Shown here one piece after another: positions 24,988 to 33,032 of a DNA stretch of 35,819 nucleotides (within the stretch, counting starts at the first letter, position 1; every line of letters starts with the position of its first letter). A program made the translations under genes and the position numbers. This DNA is from Chitinophagaceae bacterium. GTDB taxonomy: Bacteria > Bacteroidota > Bacteroidia > Chitinophagales > Chitinophagaceae. Where the stretch lies: the NCBI GenBank assembly GCA_004173355.1, contig SEAD01000038.1, positions 1 to 35,819 on the forward strand, written 5' to 3'. Under the pieces are notes generated by a model, which saw only the letters and a list, made by a program, of their open reading frames with translations, was not told the DNA's origin and did no database searches.

Positions 24988-26625
24988 ATGGATTATTTAA
25001 GATCGATTTTACCGGGACTGTTGCTGCTGCTGGTTTTCAGCGCAGGCGCACAGGACAGGCCGGTGGCAGCGCCACGAATCACACCGGGCAACCAGGTACC
25101 CGTTGACACTACCAAAAAGATCCATGTACTGAACAATACGGAGAAGCTGACTTTCCAGAAAGTGGACGACAGCACCCAGCTCACGATAGTGACGGGTAAT
25201 GTAAAACTCCGCCAGAATACCACTCTCATCTATTGCGACAGCTGCGTGATGAATTCACGTACCAATCTTTTTGAGGCCTGGGGCAATGTACATATCGTGG
25301 ACGCCGACACGGCCAATATTTACTCCAACCATCTCCGCTACCTCGGTGATAAAAAAATTGCCTACCTCGACGGTAATGTCCGCCTGACGGATGGCAAGGG
25401 TACCCTCACAACACCGGATCTCGAATATGATATGGAAACCAATATCGGGATCTATACCCATGGCGGTAAGGTGGTAAACGGCAACTCGGTGCTGACCAGC
25501 CAGGAAGGCTGGTATTATGCCGATCTGAAGGATGTGATTTTCCGGAAAAACGTAGTGCTCAAGGACCCGAAATATAATATAGTAGCCGATTCGTTAGTCC
25601 ATAATACCGAGAGCAGGATCACCCGGTTTATTTCCAATACCACGATCACAGACAAGGATGGTAAGGTGATCAAAACGAAAGAGGGTTATGTGAACCAGAC
25701 TACCGGAAAAGCAGAGTTTGGCTCGAACCCTGAAATCATCGACGGGGATGTCACTATCAGGGGAAGGCATATCAGTATCGACGACAGCACCAAGACCCAG
25801 GTGGTGGAAGGCAATGCAATTATCGTGGACCGGAAAAACGGTACGACCATCCTTGCAGGTGTGATTTACCGTAATTCAGAAACCGATGCGATCCTTGCTA
25901 CCCGGCGACCGCTGATGATTGTGAAGCAGAACGAGGATTCGATTTATGTGACCGCAGACACCCTTTTTTCAGCGAGGCTCACGGACAAATTCGGCAGGGA
26001 TTCGCTTGTGCTGGATAGTGTAAAAGGCACGAAGGTGGCGGCTCTGAATGATAAGGACAGTACCAACCGGTATTTTGAGGGGTACAGGAATGTTCGGATT
26101 TTTAATGACTCGCTGCAGGCGGTAAGTGACAGCATGTTTTACTCTTTCAGGGATTCCACATTCAAACTTTATTTTGATCCGGTGGTCTGGTCGCAGAACA
26201 GCCAGATCACCGGGGATACCATTTTCCTTTTTACCAAAAACCGGAAAGCCGATCGCGTGGAAGCCTATGAAAACAGTTTCATGGTCAACCGGCTGGACGA
26301 CCAGGCATACAACCAGGTAAAATCCTCGCGTCTGGATGGCTGGTTCCGTAACGGTGAAATAGATTCCGTGCGCGCCAATGGGTTTGCCCAGTGTATCTAT
26401 TTCCTGCAGGACGAGGATAGTGCTTACTCGGGTATCAATGAATGCAGTTCGGACCTGATAGATTTTTATTTCGCCGCCAAAACCCTTGACAGGGTGGTAT
26501 TCCGTAGTGCCGTTACCGGTACGCTGTGGCCGATCAAACAAAAATCACCGGGTGAGATGAAGCTGCCCGGTTTCCGCTGGCTGGAAGACCGTCGCCCGAA
26601 GACGAAGTACGAAATGTTTGAGTAA
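24988..26625 (+). CDS. OstA/LptA-like periplasmic protein
   Basis: 545 residues with a signal peptide (LPGLLLLLVFSAGAQ). The N-terminal half has LptA/OstA beta-jellyroll repeats: FQKVDDSTQLTIVTGNVKLRQ, NTTLIYCDSCVMN, EAWGNVHIVDADTANIYSN and KKIAYLDGNVRLTDGKGTL. LptA homologues form the periplasmic bridge that moves LPS from the inner membrane to LptD. The protein is much longer than E. coli LptA (185 residues), and the C-terminal half repeats similar strand units (DSIYVTADTLFSARL, NDSLQAVSDSMFYSF). It lies 5 bp after the MCE gene and near divergent lptD, which strengthens an LPS-transport role. Confidence 0.88.
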   Translation: MDYLRSILPGLLLLLVFSAGAQDRPVAAPRITPGNQVPVDTTKKIHVLNNTEKLTFQKVDDSTQLTIVTGNVKLRQNTTLIYCDSCVMNSRTNLFEAWGNVHIVDADTANIYSNHLRYLGDKKIAYLDGNVRLTDGKGTLTTPDLEYDMETNIGIYTHGGKVVNGNSVLTSQEGWYYADLKDVIFRKNVVLKDPKYNIVADSLVHNTESRITRFISNTTITDKDGKVIKTKEGYVNQTTGKAEFGSNPEIIDGDVTIRGRHISIDDSTKTQVVEGNAIIVDRKNGTTILAGVIYRNSETDAILATRRPLMIVKQNEDSIYVTADTLFSARLTDKFGRDSLVLDSVKGTKVAALNDKDSTNRYFEGYRNVRIFNDSLQAVSDSMFYSFRDSTFKLYFDPVVWSQNSQITGDTIFLFTKNRKADRVEAYENSFMVNRLDDQAYNQVKSSRLDGWFRNGEIDSVRANGFAQCIYFLQDEDSAYSGINECSSDLIDFYFAAKTLDRVVFRSAVTGTLWPIKQKSPGEMKLPGFRWLEDRRPKTKYEMFE

Positions 26626-26630
26626 ACCGG

Positions 26631-27779
26631 TTAAGTAGTCCTTCGGGTCACAATTTTCAACCACAACAGCCCGGCTACTGCAGCCAGGAATGATGCAACG
26701 AGGATTGCGATTTTTGCGTTGATCACCAATGCCGTATCATCAAAAGCAAGAAGGCTGATAAAGATCGACATTGTAAAACCGATCCCGGCGAGCATACCTG
26801 CGCCGGCGAGGTGTTTCCATCGCACACCCTCCGGAAGTGTCCCAAGGCCCGTTGATACTGCAATCAAACAAAATAACAGTATTCCTAACGGCTTGCCGGC
26901 AACCAGTCCGCCGATTATACCATACCCTTCCATGGTAGTGAGGCCCGAGGCCCAACCCGAATTCAATACAATACCGGTATTGGCCAGTGCAAATAATGGC
27001 AATATAATATAGGAAACAGGTTCGTGTAACCAATCCTGCAGGCTGTGCGCAGGTGACCTGCCGTCTTTTTGCCTGGCTGGTATTACGAATGCCAGCAGCA
27101 CTCCTGTGATGGTTGCGTGCACTCCTGAGTGGAGCATAAAATACCACATCGCTATGCCTCCTACAATATAGACAAGCAGGTAACGAACCTGCAGACGCTG
27201 CAGAAGGTAGAGCACACCCCATATACCGAGGGAAATGGCAAGGTTATCCAGCATGATGTCCGCTGTGTAAAAGAACGCGATTACCAGTATTGCACCAAGG
27301 TCATCAATCACGGCAAGGGCAGTCAGGAAAACCTTCAGGCCTGTGGGAATACGCGACCCCGCGAGTGACAGGATCCCGAGCGCAAATGCAATGTCAGTGG
27401 CCATCGGAATACCTACCCCGGAGCTGGTTGCAGTACCCCTGTTGAGTAAAAAATAAACTCCGGCGGGTATGACCATGCCTCCTATTGCGGCAAAAACAGG
27501 CAATGCGGACTTTCTCCAGGTGGACAGGTCCCCCTCAGTCAGTTCGCGTCGCAATTCAAGTCCGATCATCAGGAAGAAGATCGCCATCAGGCCGTCATTT
27601 ATCCAGTATTCAACGCTTTGGCCCAACATCGGGGCATGCCATAAGCCAGTGTACCACTCCCCTGACCCGGAATTGGCGAGCACCAGCGACAGGCAGGTAC
27701 AGCCGATCAGGATAAATCCGCCTGCTTTACCGCTCGACAGGAATTCAGCAAGAAGGTCCTTGATGGATTTTTTTTTCAT
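26631..27779 (-). CDS. nhaA: Na+/H+ antiporter NhaA
   Basis: 382 residues from ATG 27779 (a TTG nine bases upstream is possible). The NhaA fold of about 12 membrane helices is clear. MATDIAFALG holds Asp129 (E. coli Asp133), and AVIDDLGAI holds Asp159-Asp160 (E. coli Asp163-Asp164), the ion-binding pair. HSGVHATITGVLLAF and GIGFTMSIFISLLAF are also conserved. It exchanges Na+ or Li+ for H+ at the inner membrane, giving salt and alkaline tolerance. A -7 box (TAACTTTG) lies only 6 bases before the ATG. Convergent with ostA, 5 bp apart. Confidence 0.96.
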   Translation of the reverse strand: MKKKSIKDLLAEFLSSGKAGGFILIGCTCLSLVLANSGSGEWYTGLWHAPMLGQSVEYWINDGLMAIFFLMIGLELRRELTEGDLSTWRKSALPVFAAIGGMVIPAGVYFLLNRGTATSSGVGIPMATDIAFALGILSLAGSRIPTGLKVFLTALAVIDDLGAILVIAFFYTADIMLDNLAISLGIWGVLYLLQRLQVRYLLVYIVGGIAMWYFMLHSGVHATITGVLLAFVIPARQKDGRSPAHSLQDWLHEPVSYIILPLFALANTGIVLNSGWASGLTTMEGYGIIGGLVAGKPLGILLFCLIAVSTGLGTLPEGVRWKHLAGAGMLAGIGFTMSIFISLLAFDDTALVINAKIAILVASFLAAVAGLLWLKIVTRRTT

Positions 27780-27785
27780 ACATTT

Positions 27786-27793
27786 CAAAGTTA
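27786..27793 (-). promoter_or_regulatory. -7 box before nhaA
   Basis: TAACTTTG on the minus strand is a perfect TAnnTTTG and ends 6 bases before the ATG at 27779, implying a leader of only about three bases. No clear -33 element. Confidence 0.4.
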
Positions 27794-27797
27794 AGAT

Positions 27798-27827
27798 TTG
27801 TTACCTGATGGTCTTTAACGACTTTTG
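27798..27827 (+). promoter_or_regulatory. Possible promoter of the small secreted protein
   Basis: TTG (27798-27800), exactly 19 bases, then GACTTTTG (27820-27827), one mismatch from TAnnTTTG. It would give a leader of about 80 bases to the ATG at 27913. Confidence 0.35.
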
Positions 27828-27912
27828 CATTTCCTTTGGATTTTGAGGGCCAGGTTTTTCGTTATGTTGTTTGTTCAACACGTTATTGGCTCATTAACTG
27901 AAAAAACATCAA

Positions 27913-28392
27913 ATGAAAAAATCGTTCTTCGCCCTGCTCCTTGCGTGTATTGCCATCTGCGGTTCTGTAAATGCCCAGTCCTACAAGACCGGTCTCGGGG
28001 TGCGATTGAGTCCGGCCGATGGGTATATCAATAATGCGGTTACACTGAAACATTTCCTCAACGAAAACAAGGCGATTGAAGCACTGGTATCATTTGGTGA
28101 TCCCTTTTCTATCGGCGCCCTCTACGAAGTGCACAAGCCATTCGCAGCAGAAGGCCTGACCTGGTTTTATGGTGCGGGTGCTTATCTCGCCTTTGTAAAG
28201 TCATACAACCCGAATACCCTGAAGAATGAAACCGACGCCAACTTTGGGGGACAGGGTGTCGTTGGCCTTGATTACAAGTTTTCAAACCTGCCCCTGAACC
28301 TGTCGCTTGACTGGAAACCGGAGCTGAACCTGTTTAATGATATCAACTTCGAAGCGTCTACTGTAGGGCTTTCCGTGCGATTTACCTTCTGA
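27913..28392 (+). CDS. Small secreted outer-membrane barrel-like protein
   Basis: 159 residues with a clear Sec signal peptide (SFFALLLACIAICGSVNA, cleavage before QSY). The mature 138 residues alternate polar and aromatic positions in strands (YKTGLGVRLSP, IEALVSFGDP, FAAEGLTWFYGAGAYLAF, LSLDWKPELNLF) and end in VGLSVRFTF with a terminal Phe. These are hallmarks of a small outer-membrane beta-barrel. About eight strands would fit the length. No named family is recognised. It stands alone between divergent nhaA and the DUF4403 gene. Confidence 0.8.
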   Translation: MKKSFFALLLACIAICGSVNAQSYKTGLGVRLSPADGYINNAVTLKHFLNENKAIEALVSFGDPFSIGALYEVHKPFAAEGLTWFYGAGAYLAFVKSYNPNTLKNETDANFGGQGVVGLDYKFSNLPLNLSLDWKPELNLFNDINFEASTVGLSVRFTF

Positions 28393-28440
28393 TAACAGGC
28401 ATTCACAAAACGTTTCCCTGCACGGGCATTTTATTCCGAT

Positions 28441-28454
28441 ATAATCGCGATTAT
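28441..28454. promoter_or_regulatory. Perfect 14-bp palindrome before the DUF4403 gene
   Basis: ATAATCGCGATTAT is its own reverse complement and ends 6 bases before the ATG at 28461. It is a candidate operator or a compact stem in the leader. Confidence 0.4.
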
Positions 28455-28460
28455 TGTTGC

Positions 28461-29891
28461 ATGAACCGAACGCTATCCCTCCTTGTGATAACGCTGGCAG
28501 CGGTGCTCACGGCCTGCAGCCATAAAATAAGTCCGGACAAACCCCAGCTGGCTGTTACTGATTTCCGGCTCGACTCACTTCCCGATTCGGAGATCAATAT
28601 CCCGATCCGCATCAGTCTCAATCCGGTTTATGCGATGGCTGAAAAACAGGTGGACACCCTTTTTACCTCACCCGGTTTTCCTGAGGGCTGGGTGATGAAT
28701 GGCTGTGATACACGTTATAAATATTCTTTCCGGAGAAGCCCGCTGCAGCTAAAGGCAGCGGGCAATTCGTTTTCACTGGGCTTCACCGGTTACTACCGCA
28801 TTATCGGTTCTACCAGGGTTTGTGTGGCCGGGGCTGCGGTGTCGCCATGGACAGCGCCCTGCAGCTGTGGTTTTGATGAACCCGAGCGAAGGGTCAATAT
28901 ATCCTTTACCAACACGATCAGCCTGCACCCGGACTACCGGATGAAGCTGCTGACCAGGCGCAACGAACCGCAGGCGCTGGATAAATGTGAGATGTGTTTC
29001 TGGGGTATGGATGTGACCCGGCAGGTATTGTCGGGTCTTACGTCGGAACTGGATGCGGCAAAGGCGGAACTCGATAAAAGCTACGGATCGGTTGATCTCA
29101 AACCACAGTTCCTCCAGCTGTGGGACCAGCTGGGCAAGGCTTACAAGCTCCCGGAGATGGGCTGGCTGCAGGTAAACCCGCAGCGGTTACGGGTAAATAA
29201 TTTTTACGCAAAAGGGGATTCCCTGTACGCATACCTGGGTCTTACCGCCCGCCCGGTTATCAGTTCCATTAAACCAGTCGACCAGTCTGCGCCGCTGCCG
29301 AACCTTGCGCCGTACAGCCGCGACAATGGTTTCTCGGTGTTCCTGGATGCAATGCTGGATTATGATTCACTGAGTACAGTCATAAACCGCCTGGTGGTAA
29401 ACAAGGAATTTGACTTTAAGAAGGGACCGGTCAGGAAAAAATTTATCATCCGGGAATGCAGGCTCTATGGCTCGGGGAATGAAAAACTGATCATACGGAT
29501 CGACTTCGGAGGCACGGATAACGGCACGGTTTACCTTACAGGAAAACCGGTGTATACAAAAGACACCCGGATCCTCGAAGTAAAAGACCTTGAATTTGAC
29601 ATCCGTTCAAAAGATGCGTTGCTGAAAACGGCAGAGTGGTTGTTCAGCCGGAAAATCATCAACGAGATCAGCCGGAATGCCCGGTTTGACCTCGGTCATT
29701 TTATCGACAGCGCAAAAGTGGATGTCAACCGGCAGCTGAACCAGGAATGGGTAAAAGGCATCAGCAGCGAAGGCAGTATCACTCAGATCCAGCTGATCGG
29801 GATTTACCCCTTAGGGAAAGCATTGGTGATCCGCAGTAATTGCAGCGGCGTGCTGGCCATGAAAGTGGATACGATTGACTTCAGTTTGTAG
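28461..29891 (+). CDS. DUF4403 family lipoprotein
   Basis: 476 residues with a lipoprotein signal (LSLLVITLAAVLTAC, lipobox Cys19). The DUF4403 pattern is visible: SEINIPIRISLNPVY at the start of the mature part, a central region with AAKAELDKSYGSVDLKPQFLQLWDQL, LGLTARPVISS, and a C-terminal EVKDLEFDIRSKDALLKTAEWLF. The repeated beta and helix arrangement is reminiscent of tubular lipid-binding (TULIP-like) folds, which would suit envelope lipid handling, but this is inference. It probably sits in the outer or inner membrane facing the periplasm. Its 3' end overlaps gtrA by 11 bp on the other strand. Confidence 0.82.
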   Translation: MNRTLSLLVITLAAVLTACSHKISPDKPQLAVTDFRLDSLPDSEINIPIRISLNPVYAMAEKQVDTLFTSPGFPEGWVMNGCDTRYKYSFRRSPLQLKAAGNSFSLGFTGYYRIIGSTRVCVAGAAVSPWTAPCSCGFDEPERRVNISFTNTISLHPDYRMKLLTRRNEPQALDKCEMCFWGMDVTRQVLSGLTSELDAAKAELDKSYGSVDLKPQFLQLWDQLGKAYKLPEMGWLQVNPQRLRVNNFYAKGDSLYAYLGLTARPVISSIKPVDQSAPLPNLAPYSRDNGFSVFLDAMLDYDSLSTVINRLVVNKEFDFKKGPVRKKFIIRECRLYGSGNEKLIIRIDFGGTDNGTVYLTGKPVYTKDTRILEVKDLEFDIRSKDALLKTAEWLFSRKIINEISRNARFDLGHFIDSAKVDVNRQLNQEWVKGISSEGSITQIQLIGIYPLGKALVIRSNCSGVLAMKVDTIDFSL

Positions 29892-30417
29892 CCGAGGATT
29901 CTTCATCCGCCGGCGTTTCCATGATCCCCTCCGACTTGAAGGAGAAGTGACGCTGGGCAAGGTAACTCACGATGATTACCACCGAAGAAGTCATGATCTG
30001 CGAAATGATCGGGTGTACATGGAAAATTTCCACAAGGATTTTGAGCAGGATATAGTTCAGCGCCAGGTTGAAGAGGCAGATCATCAGGTACCTGAACAAC
30101 TGCACCCACCCCCGGATCCGGGAATCACTGAACACCACATATTTGGCGAGGAAGAAACCGATCGGGAAGTTGATTACGAAGGACATGAAGAGTGCCGCTG
30201 AGTGGCTTTTCAAGGCATAGAAACCAAGATCGAGTTCGCGTCCTGCAAGGACGAACTGGTAAAATACCGAATACAGGATAAAACCAAGCACCATGTTGCT
30301 CCCGCCCGCCGCAGCATAACGGAAGGTCTGCAGGTTCATGATTTTTTTGAACGGTGGGTAAAAAAAATCAATAACCGGCAATATCGCCTCCCTCACATTA
30401 TTTATTGGTTTCCGCAT
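29881..30417 (-). CDS. GtrA-like membrane protein
   Basis: 178 residues from ATG 30417 (upstream in-frame codons overlap the argS promoter and are rejected). Four transmembrane helices fit the GtrA family (PF04138): FRYAAAGGSNMVLGFILYSVFY, SAALFMSFVINFPIGFFLAKYVVF, FRYLMICLFNLALNYILLKIL and IISQIMTSSVVIIVSYLAQRHFSF. Members are thought to flip undecaprenyl-linked sugars or serve in cell-surface polysaccharide synthesis. No glycosyltransferase is adjacent. A perfect -7 box TAATTTTG lies 9 bases before the start. It is divergent from argS and convergent, overlapping, with the DUF4403 gene. Confidence 0.85.
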   Translation of the reverse strand: MRKPINNVREAILPVIDFFYPPFKKIMNLQTFRYAAAGGSNMVLGFILYSVFYQFVLAGRELDLGFYALKSHSAALFMSFVINFPIGFFLAKYVVFSDSRIRGWVQLFRYLMICLFNLALNYILLKILVEIFHVHPIISQIMTSSVVIIVSYLAQRHFSFKSEGIMETPADEESSATN

Positions 30418-30426
30418 AACTGGCCG

Positions 30427-30434
30427 CAAAATTA
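30427..30434 (-). promoter_or_regulatory. -7 box before gtrA
   Basis: TAATTTTG on the minus strand matches TAnnTTTG exactly, 9 bases from the ATG at 30417. No convincing -33 TTG. Confidence 0.4.
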
Positions 30435-30488
30435 AACAAGTTTGCGCGCTTTTTATTAACGCGTGCCTGACATAAATAGGTGATGGGG

Positions 30489-30518
30489 TTGGTATAGTAC
30501 CCGCTTTCCTTAATTTTG
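30489..30518 (+). promoter_or_regulatory. Promoter of argS
   Basis: TTG (30489-30491), exactly 19 bases, then a perfect TAATTTTG (30511-30518). The ATG of argS is 18 bases further. This is the best match to the Bacteroidota -33/-7 consensus in the window. Confidence 0.65.
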
Positions 30519-30536
30519 CCCCCAAATCAGAAGAGC

Positions 30537-32438
30537 ATGGGTATCGTCAGCGAGTTAAAAGAATGGATAGGCAGGTCGCTCAAAAACCTTTACGGGCAAG
30601 ACTTTGCCACTGGTGATCTCACCGTGGGAAATACGAAACCGGAGTTTGAGGGTGACTATACGCTGGTGCTGTTCCCGTTTATCAAAATCCTGAAAAAATC
30701 TCCCGAACTGATTGGAAAAGAACTCGGGGAGGACCTGCTGGCCTCCTGCCCCGTTGTTTTTTCCTACAATGTGATCAAGGGCTTCCTGAACATCACGATC
30801 GCTGACAGCTACTGGCTGGACCTGCTGGAGAAGAACCACCAGGATAGCAATTTTGGAAAACGCAGCTCCGGAGCCGGCAAAGTGGTGGTGGAATATTCGT
30901 CCCCCAATACGAACAAACCATTGCACATGGGCCATCTCCGCAACAATTTCCTTGGATGGAGTGTGGCAGAGCTGCTCAAAGCCACGGGCCATACGGTGAT
31001 AAAGACTGCAATCCTCAACGACCGTGGGATCCATATCTGCAAATCGATGAATTCATGGCTGAAGTTCGCTGCAGGCGCCACTCCCGACACCACAGGTGTA
31101 AAAGGTGACCACTTTGTTGGCGACTACTATGTGAAAGCAGAAAATACAATCAAGGAACAGTCGGCTATTATCCTGAAGTCCATTCTTGACGGGGACCTGT
31201 CAGGTATAAAGGAACAGGCAGATCAGGCCCAGGTGGAAAAACTCCTGGCCCGTTTCAGGGAATCGGATGCAGCCGGTAAAAAAGAGGAGGCCGCAAAAAT
31301 TCATGACCAGCTGAAAGAAATTGCGCGCAACAATAGTGAATTTATGCGCGAAACCAAACAGATGCTGGTTGATTGGGAAGCCGGCGAACCCGCTGTAAGG
31401 GCGCTGTGGGAGAAAATGAACAGCTGGGTGTACGAAGGTTTTAATGAGACCTATAAAAAGATCGGGAGTGATTTCGACCAGAATTATTTCGAGAGCGAAA
31501 CCTACCTCCTTGGTAAATCATTTGTGGAAGATGGATTGAAGTCCGGGGTGTTTTTCCGTAAGGAAGATGGCAGTTGCTGGATCGATCTCACCGCCGACGG
31601 ACTGGATGAAAAAATTGTACTCCGTAAGGATGGGACATCTGTATATATTACCCAGGACCTTGGACTGGCGGATAAAAAATATGAACAGTACGGGTATGAC
31701 CAGAGCCTGTATGTGATCGCCGATGAGCAGAATTATCACATGAAGGTGCTCAAACTCATTCTCCAGAAACTCGGAAAACCGTATGCAGAAGGTATCCATC
31801 ACGTCAGTTATGGCCTGGTTGAACTGCCTGACGGCCGGATGAAAACCCGTGAGGGCACGGTGGTTGATGCCGATGACCTGATCGAGGAACTCAAAAGTGT
31901 TGCCCGCCAGAAAACGGAAGAGCTGGGCAAGGTCAGGGATTTCAATCCTGGCGAACTCAATGAATTGCTGGATACCATCTCCATCGGGGCTTTGAAATTT
32001 TTCCTCCTCCGGGTAGATGCTAAAAAGAAAATAATTTTCAATCCCGAAGAATCAATCGACTTCAGCGGGTTTACAGGTCCGTTCATCCAGTGGACCCACG
32101 CCAGGATCCGCTCCATCCTGCGCAAAGCCAGCGAAGAAGGGTATACCGCTTCTGCTGCAGCCACTTCACTCCTTCCAACGGAAAAAGAGCTGATTGTTTT
32201 ACTGGAGCAGTTCGGTATCATTATCGAACAGGCGGTGAATGATCATAATCCCTCGCTGATTGCCAACTATGTGTATGATGTGGCCAAAAAGTACAGTTCG
32301 ATGAATGCCGAACTCAGGGTGCTGACGGCGGAATCCGATGAGAAAAAGGCCCTCCGACTGAAAATCTGCCTCTTCGCGGCCAATGTAATTTCCTCTGGTA
32401 TGGGACTGCTCGGGATCCGGGTGCCCCAGCGTATGTAA
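30537..32438 (+). CDS. argS: Arginyl-tRNA synthetase
   Basis: 633 residues from ATG 30537. Class I synthetase that charges tRNA-Arg. The N-terminal Add1 domain (1-95), which touches the tRNA elbow, is followed by the HIGH signature as HMGH (130-133) in SSPNTNKPLHMGHLRNN. The KMSKS counterpart is MKTREG (435-440). The anticodon-binding helical domain includes FTGPFIQWTHARIRSILRKA and ends in GLLGIRVPQRM. It is longer than E. coli ArgRS (577), chiefly through a charged helical insertion at about 205-265. A tRNA-Arg with an unusual elbow lies 13 kb upstream. The preceding promoter is near perfect. Confidence 0.96.
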   Translation: MGIVSELKEWIGRSLKNLYGQDFATGDLTVGNTKPEFEGDYTLVLFPFIKILKKSPELIGKELGEDLLASCPVVFSYNVIKGFLNITIADSYWLDLLEKNHQDSNFGKRSSGAGKVVVEYSSPNTNKPLHMGHLRNNFLGWSVAELLKATGHTVIKTAILNDRGIHICKSMNSWLKFAAGATPDTTGVKGDHFVGDYYVKAENTIKEQSAIILKSILDGDLSGIKEQADQAQVEKLLARFRESDAAGKKEEAAKIHDQLKEIARNNSEFMRETKQMLVDWEAGEPAVRALWEKMNSWVYEGFNETYKKIGSDFDQNYFESETYLLGKSFVEDGLKSGVFFRKEDGSCWIDLTADGLDEKIVLRKDGTSVYITQDLGLADKKYEQYGYDQSLYVIADEQNYHMKVLKLILQKLGKPYAEGIHHVSYGLVELPDGRMKTREGTVVDADDLIEELKSVARQKTEELGKVRDFNPGELNELLDTISIGALKFFLLRVDAKKKIIFNPEESIDFSGFTGPFIQWTHARIRSILRKASEEGYTASAAATSLLPTEKELIVLLEQFGIIIEQAVNDHNPSLIANYVYDVAKKYSSMNAELRVLTAESDEKKALRLKICLFAANVISSGMGLLGIRVPQRM

Positions 32439-32560
32439 GACCACTGCCCAGCAGATTTGCCCGTTTGTCATTTCCCGGACCCCAAAGCCGGAGGCATGCT
32501 GTAATTTATAAAGTGTATCGTACAACATGATGCATGCGGGGCCCAAGTTGGTCACCCGGC

Positions 32561-32580
32561 CGTTAAAAATCGTTAAAATC
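32561..32580 (+). repeat. Tandem direct repeat upstream of blaI-like gene
   Basis: CGTTAAAAAT (32561-32570) is followed directly by CGTTAAAATC (32571-32580), two near-identical 10-mers, 60 bases before the regulator start. Confidence 0.35.
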
Positions 32581-32596
32581 GGCGGCGACCGGTGTT

Positions 32597-32616
32597 TATA
32601 CGAAAAAGGTCGTATA
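32597..32616. promoter_or_regulatory. Candidate BlaI-type operator
   Basis: TATACGA (32597-32603) and TCGTATA (32610-32616) are perfect reverse complements with a 6-base centre. The dyad overlaps a near-consensus -7 box TATATTCG (32613-32620) and lies 24 bases before the ATG of the BlaI-like gene. Both fit autorepression by a dimeric winged-helix protein. Confidence 0.6.
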
Positions 32617-32640
32617 TTCGTTTTACTAAAGTTATCCCGT

Positions 32641-33024
32641 ATGACCGCAACGAAACTTATCAAGCCCACCGAAAGTGAGCTCGAAATTTTACAGATTCTC
32701 TGGATGAGGGGCATTGCCACCGTGCGCGAAGTGCATGAGGAACTGGCCAGTTCGAAGGATGTTGGTTACACCACCACCCTCAAGCTGATGCAGATCATGA
32801 ATGAAAAAGGGCTGGTAAAACGTGATGATTCCATGCGCACACATGTATACCAGGCAGCTGTAAACAAGGAGAAAACGCAGAAACACCTGCTGGGAAAAAT
32901 GATTGATTCGCTGTTTGGCGGCTCGAGCACCCAGCTGGTTATCCAGGCGCTCGGCGAAAGCAAGGCGAACCCGGAAGAGATCGAAAAAATCCAGGCTTTA
33001 CTCAATGAGTTGAAAAAACAATAA
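32641..33024 (+). CDS. BlaI/MecI/CopY-family transcriptional repressor
   Basis: 127 residues from ATG 32641. The winged-helix domain has the hallmark order LIKPTESELEILQILWMRG, VREVHEEL, VGYTTTLKLMQIMNEKGLVKR and HVYQAAV, with the dimerisation helices in the C-terminal third (LLGKMIDSLFGGSSTQLVIQAL). BlaI repressors bind palindromic operators and are inactivated by proteolysis when the partner M56 membrane protease is triggered. The partner follows 8 bp downstream. The dyad at 32597-32616 overlapping its own promoter suggests autoregulation. Confidence 0.92.
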   Translation: MTATKLIKPTESELEILQILWMRGIATVREVHEELASSKDVGYTTTLKLMQIMNEKGLVKRDDSMRTHVYQAAVNKEKTQKHLLGKMIDSLFGGSSTQLVIQALGESKANPEEIEKIQALLNELKKQ

Positions 33025-33032
33025 ACCATTTT

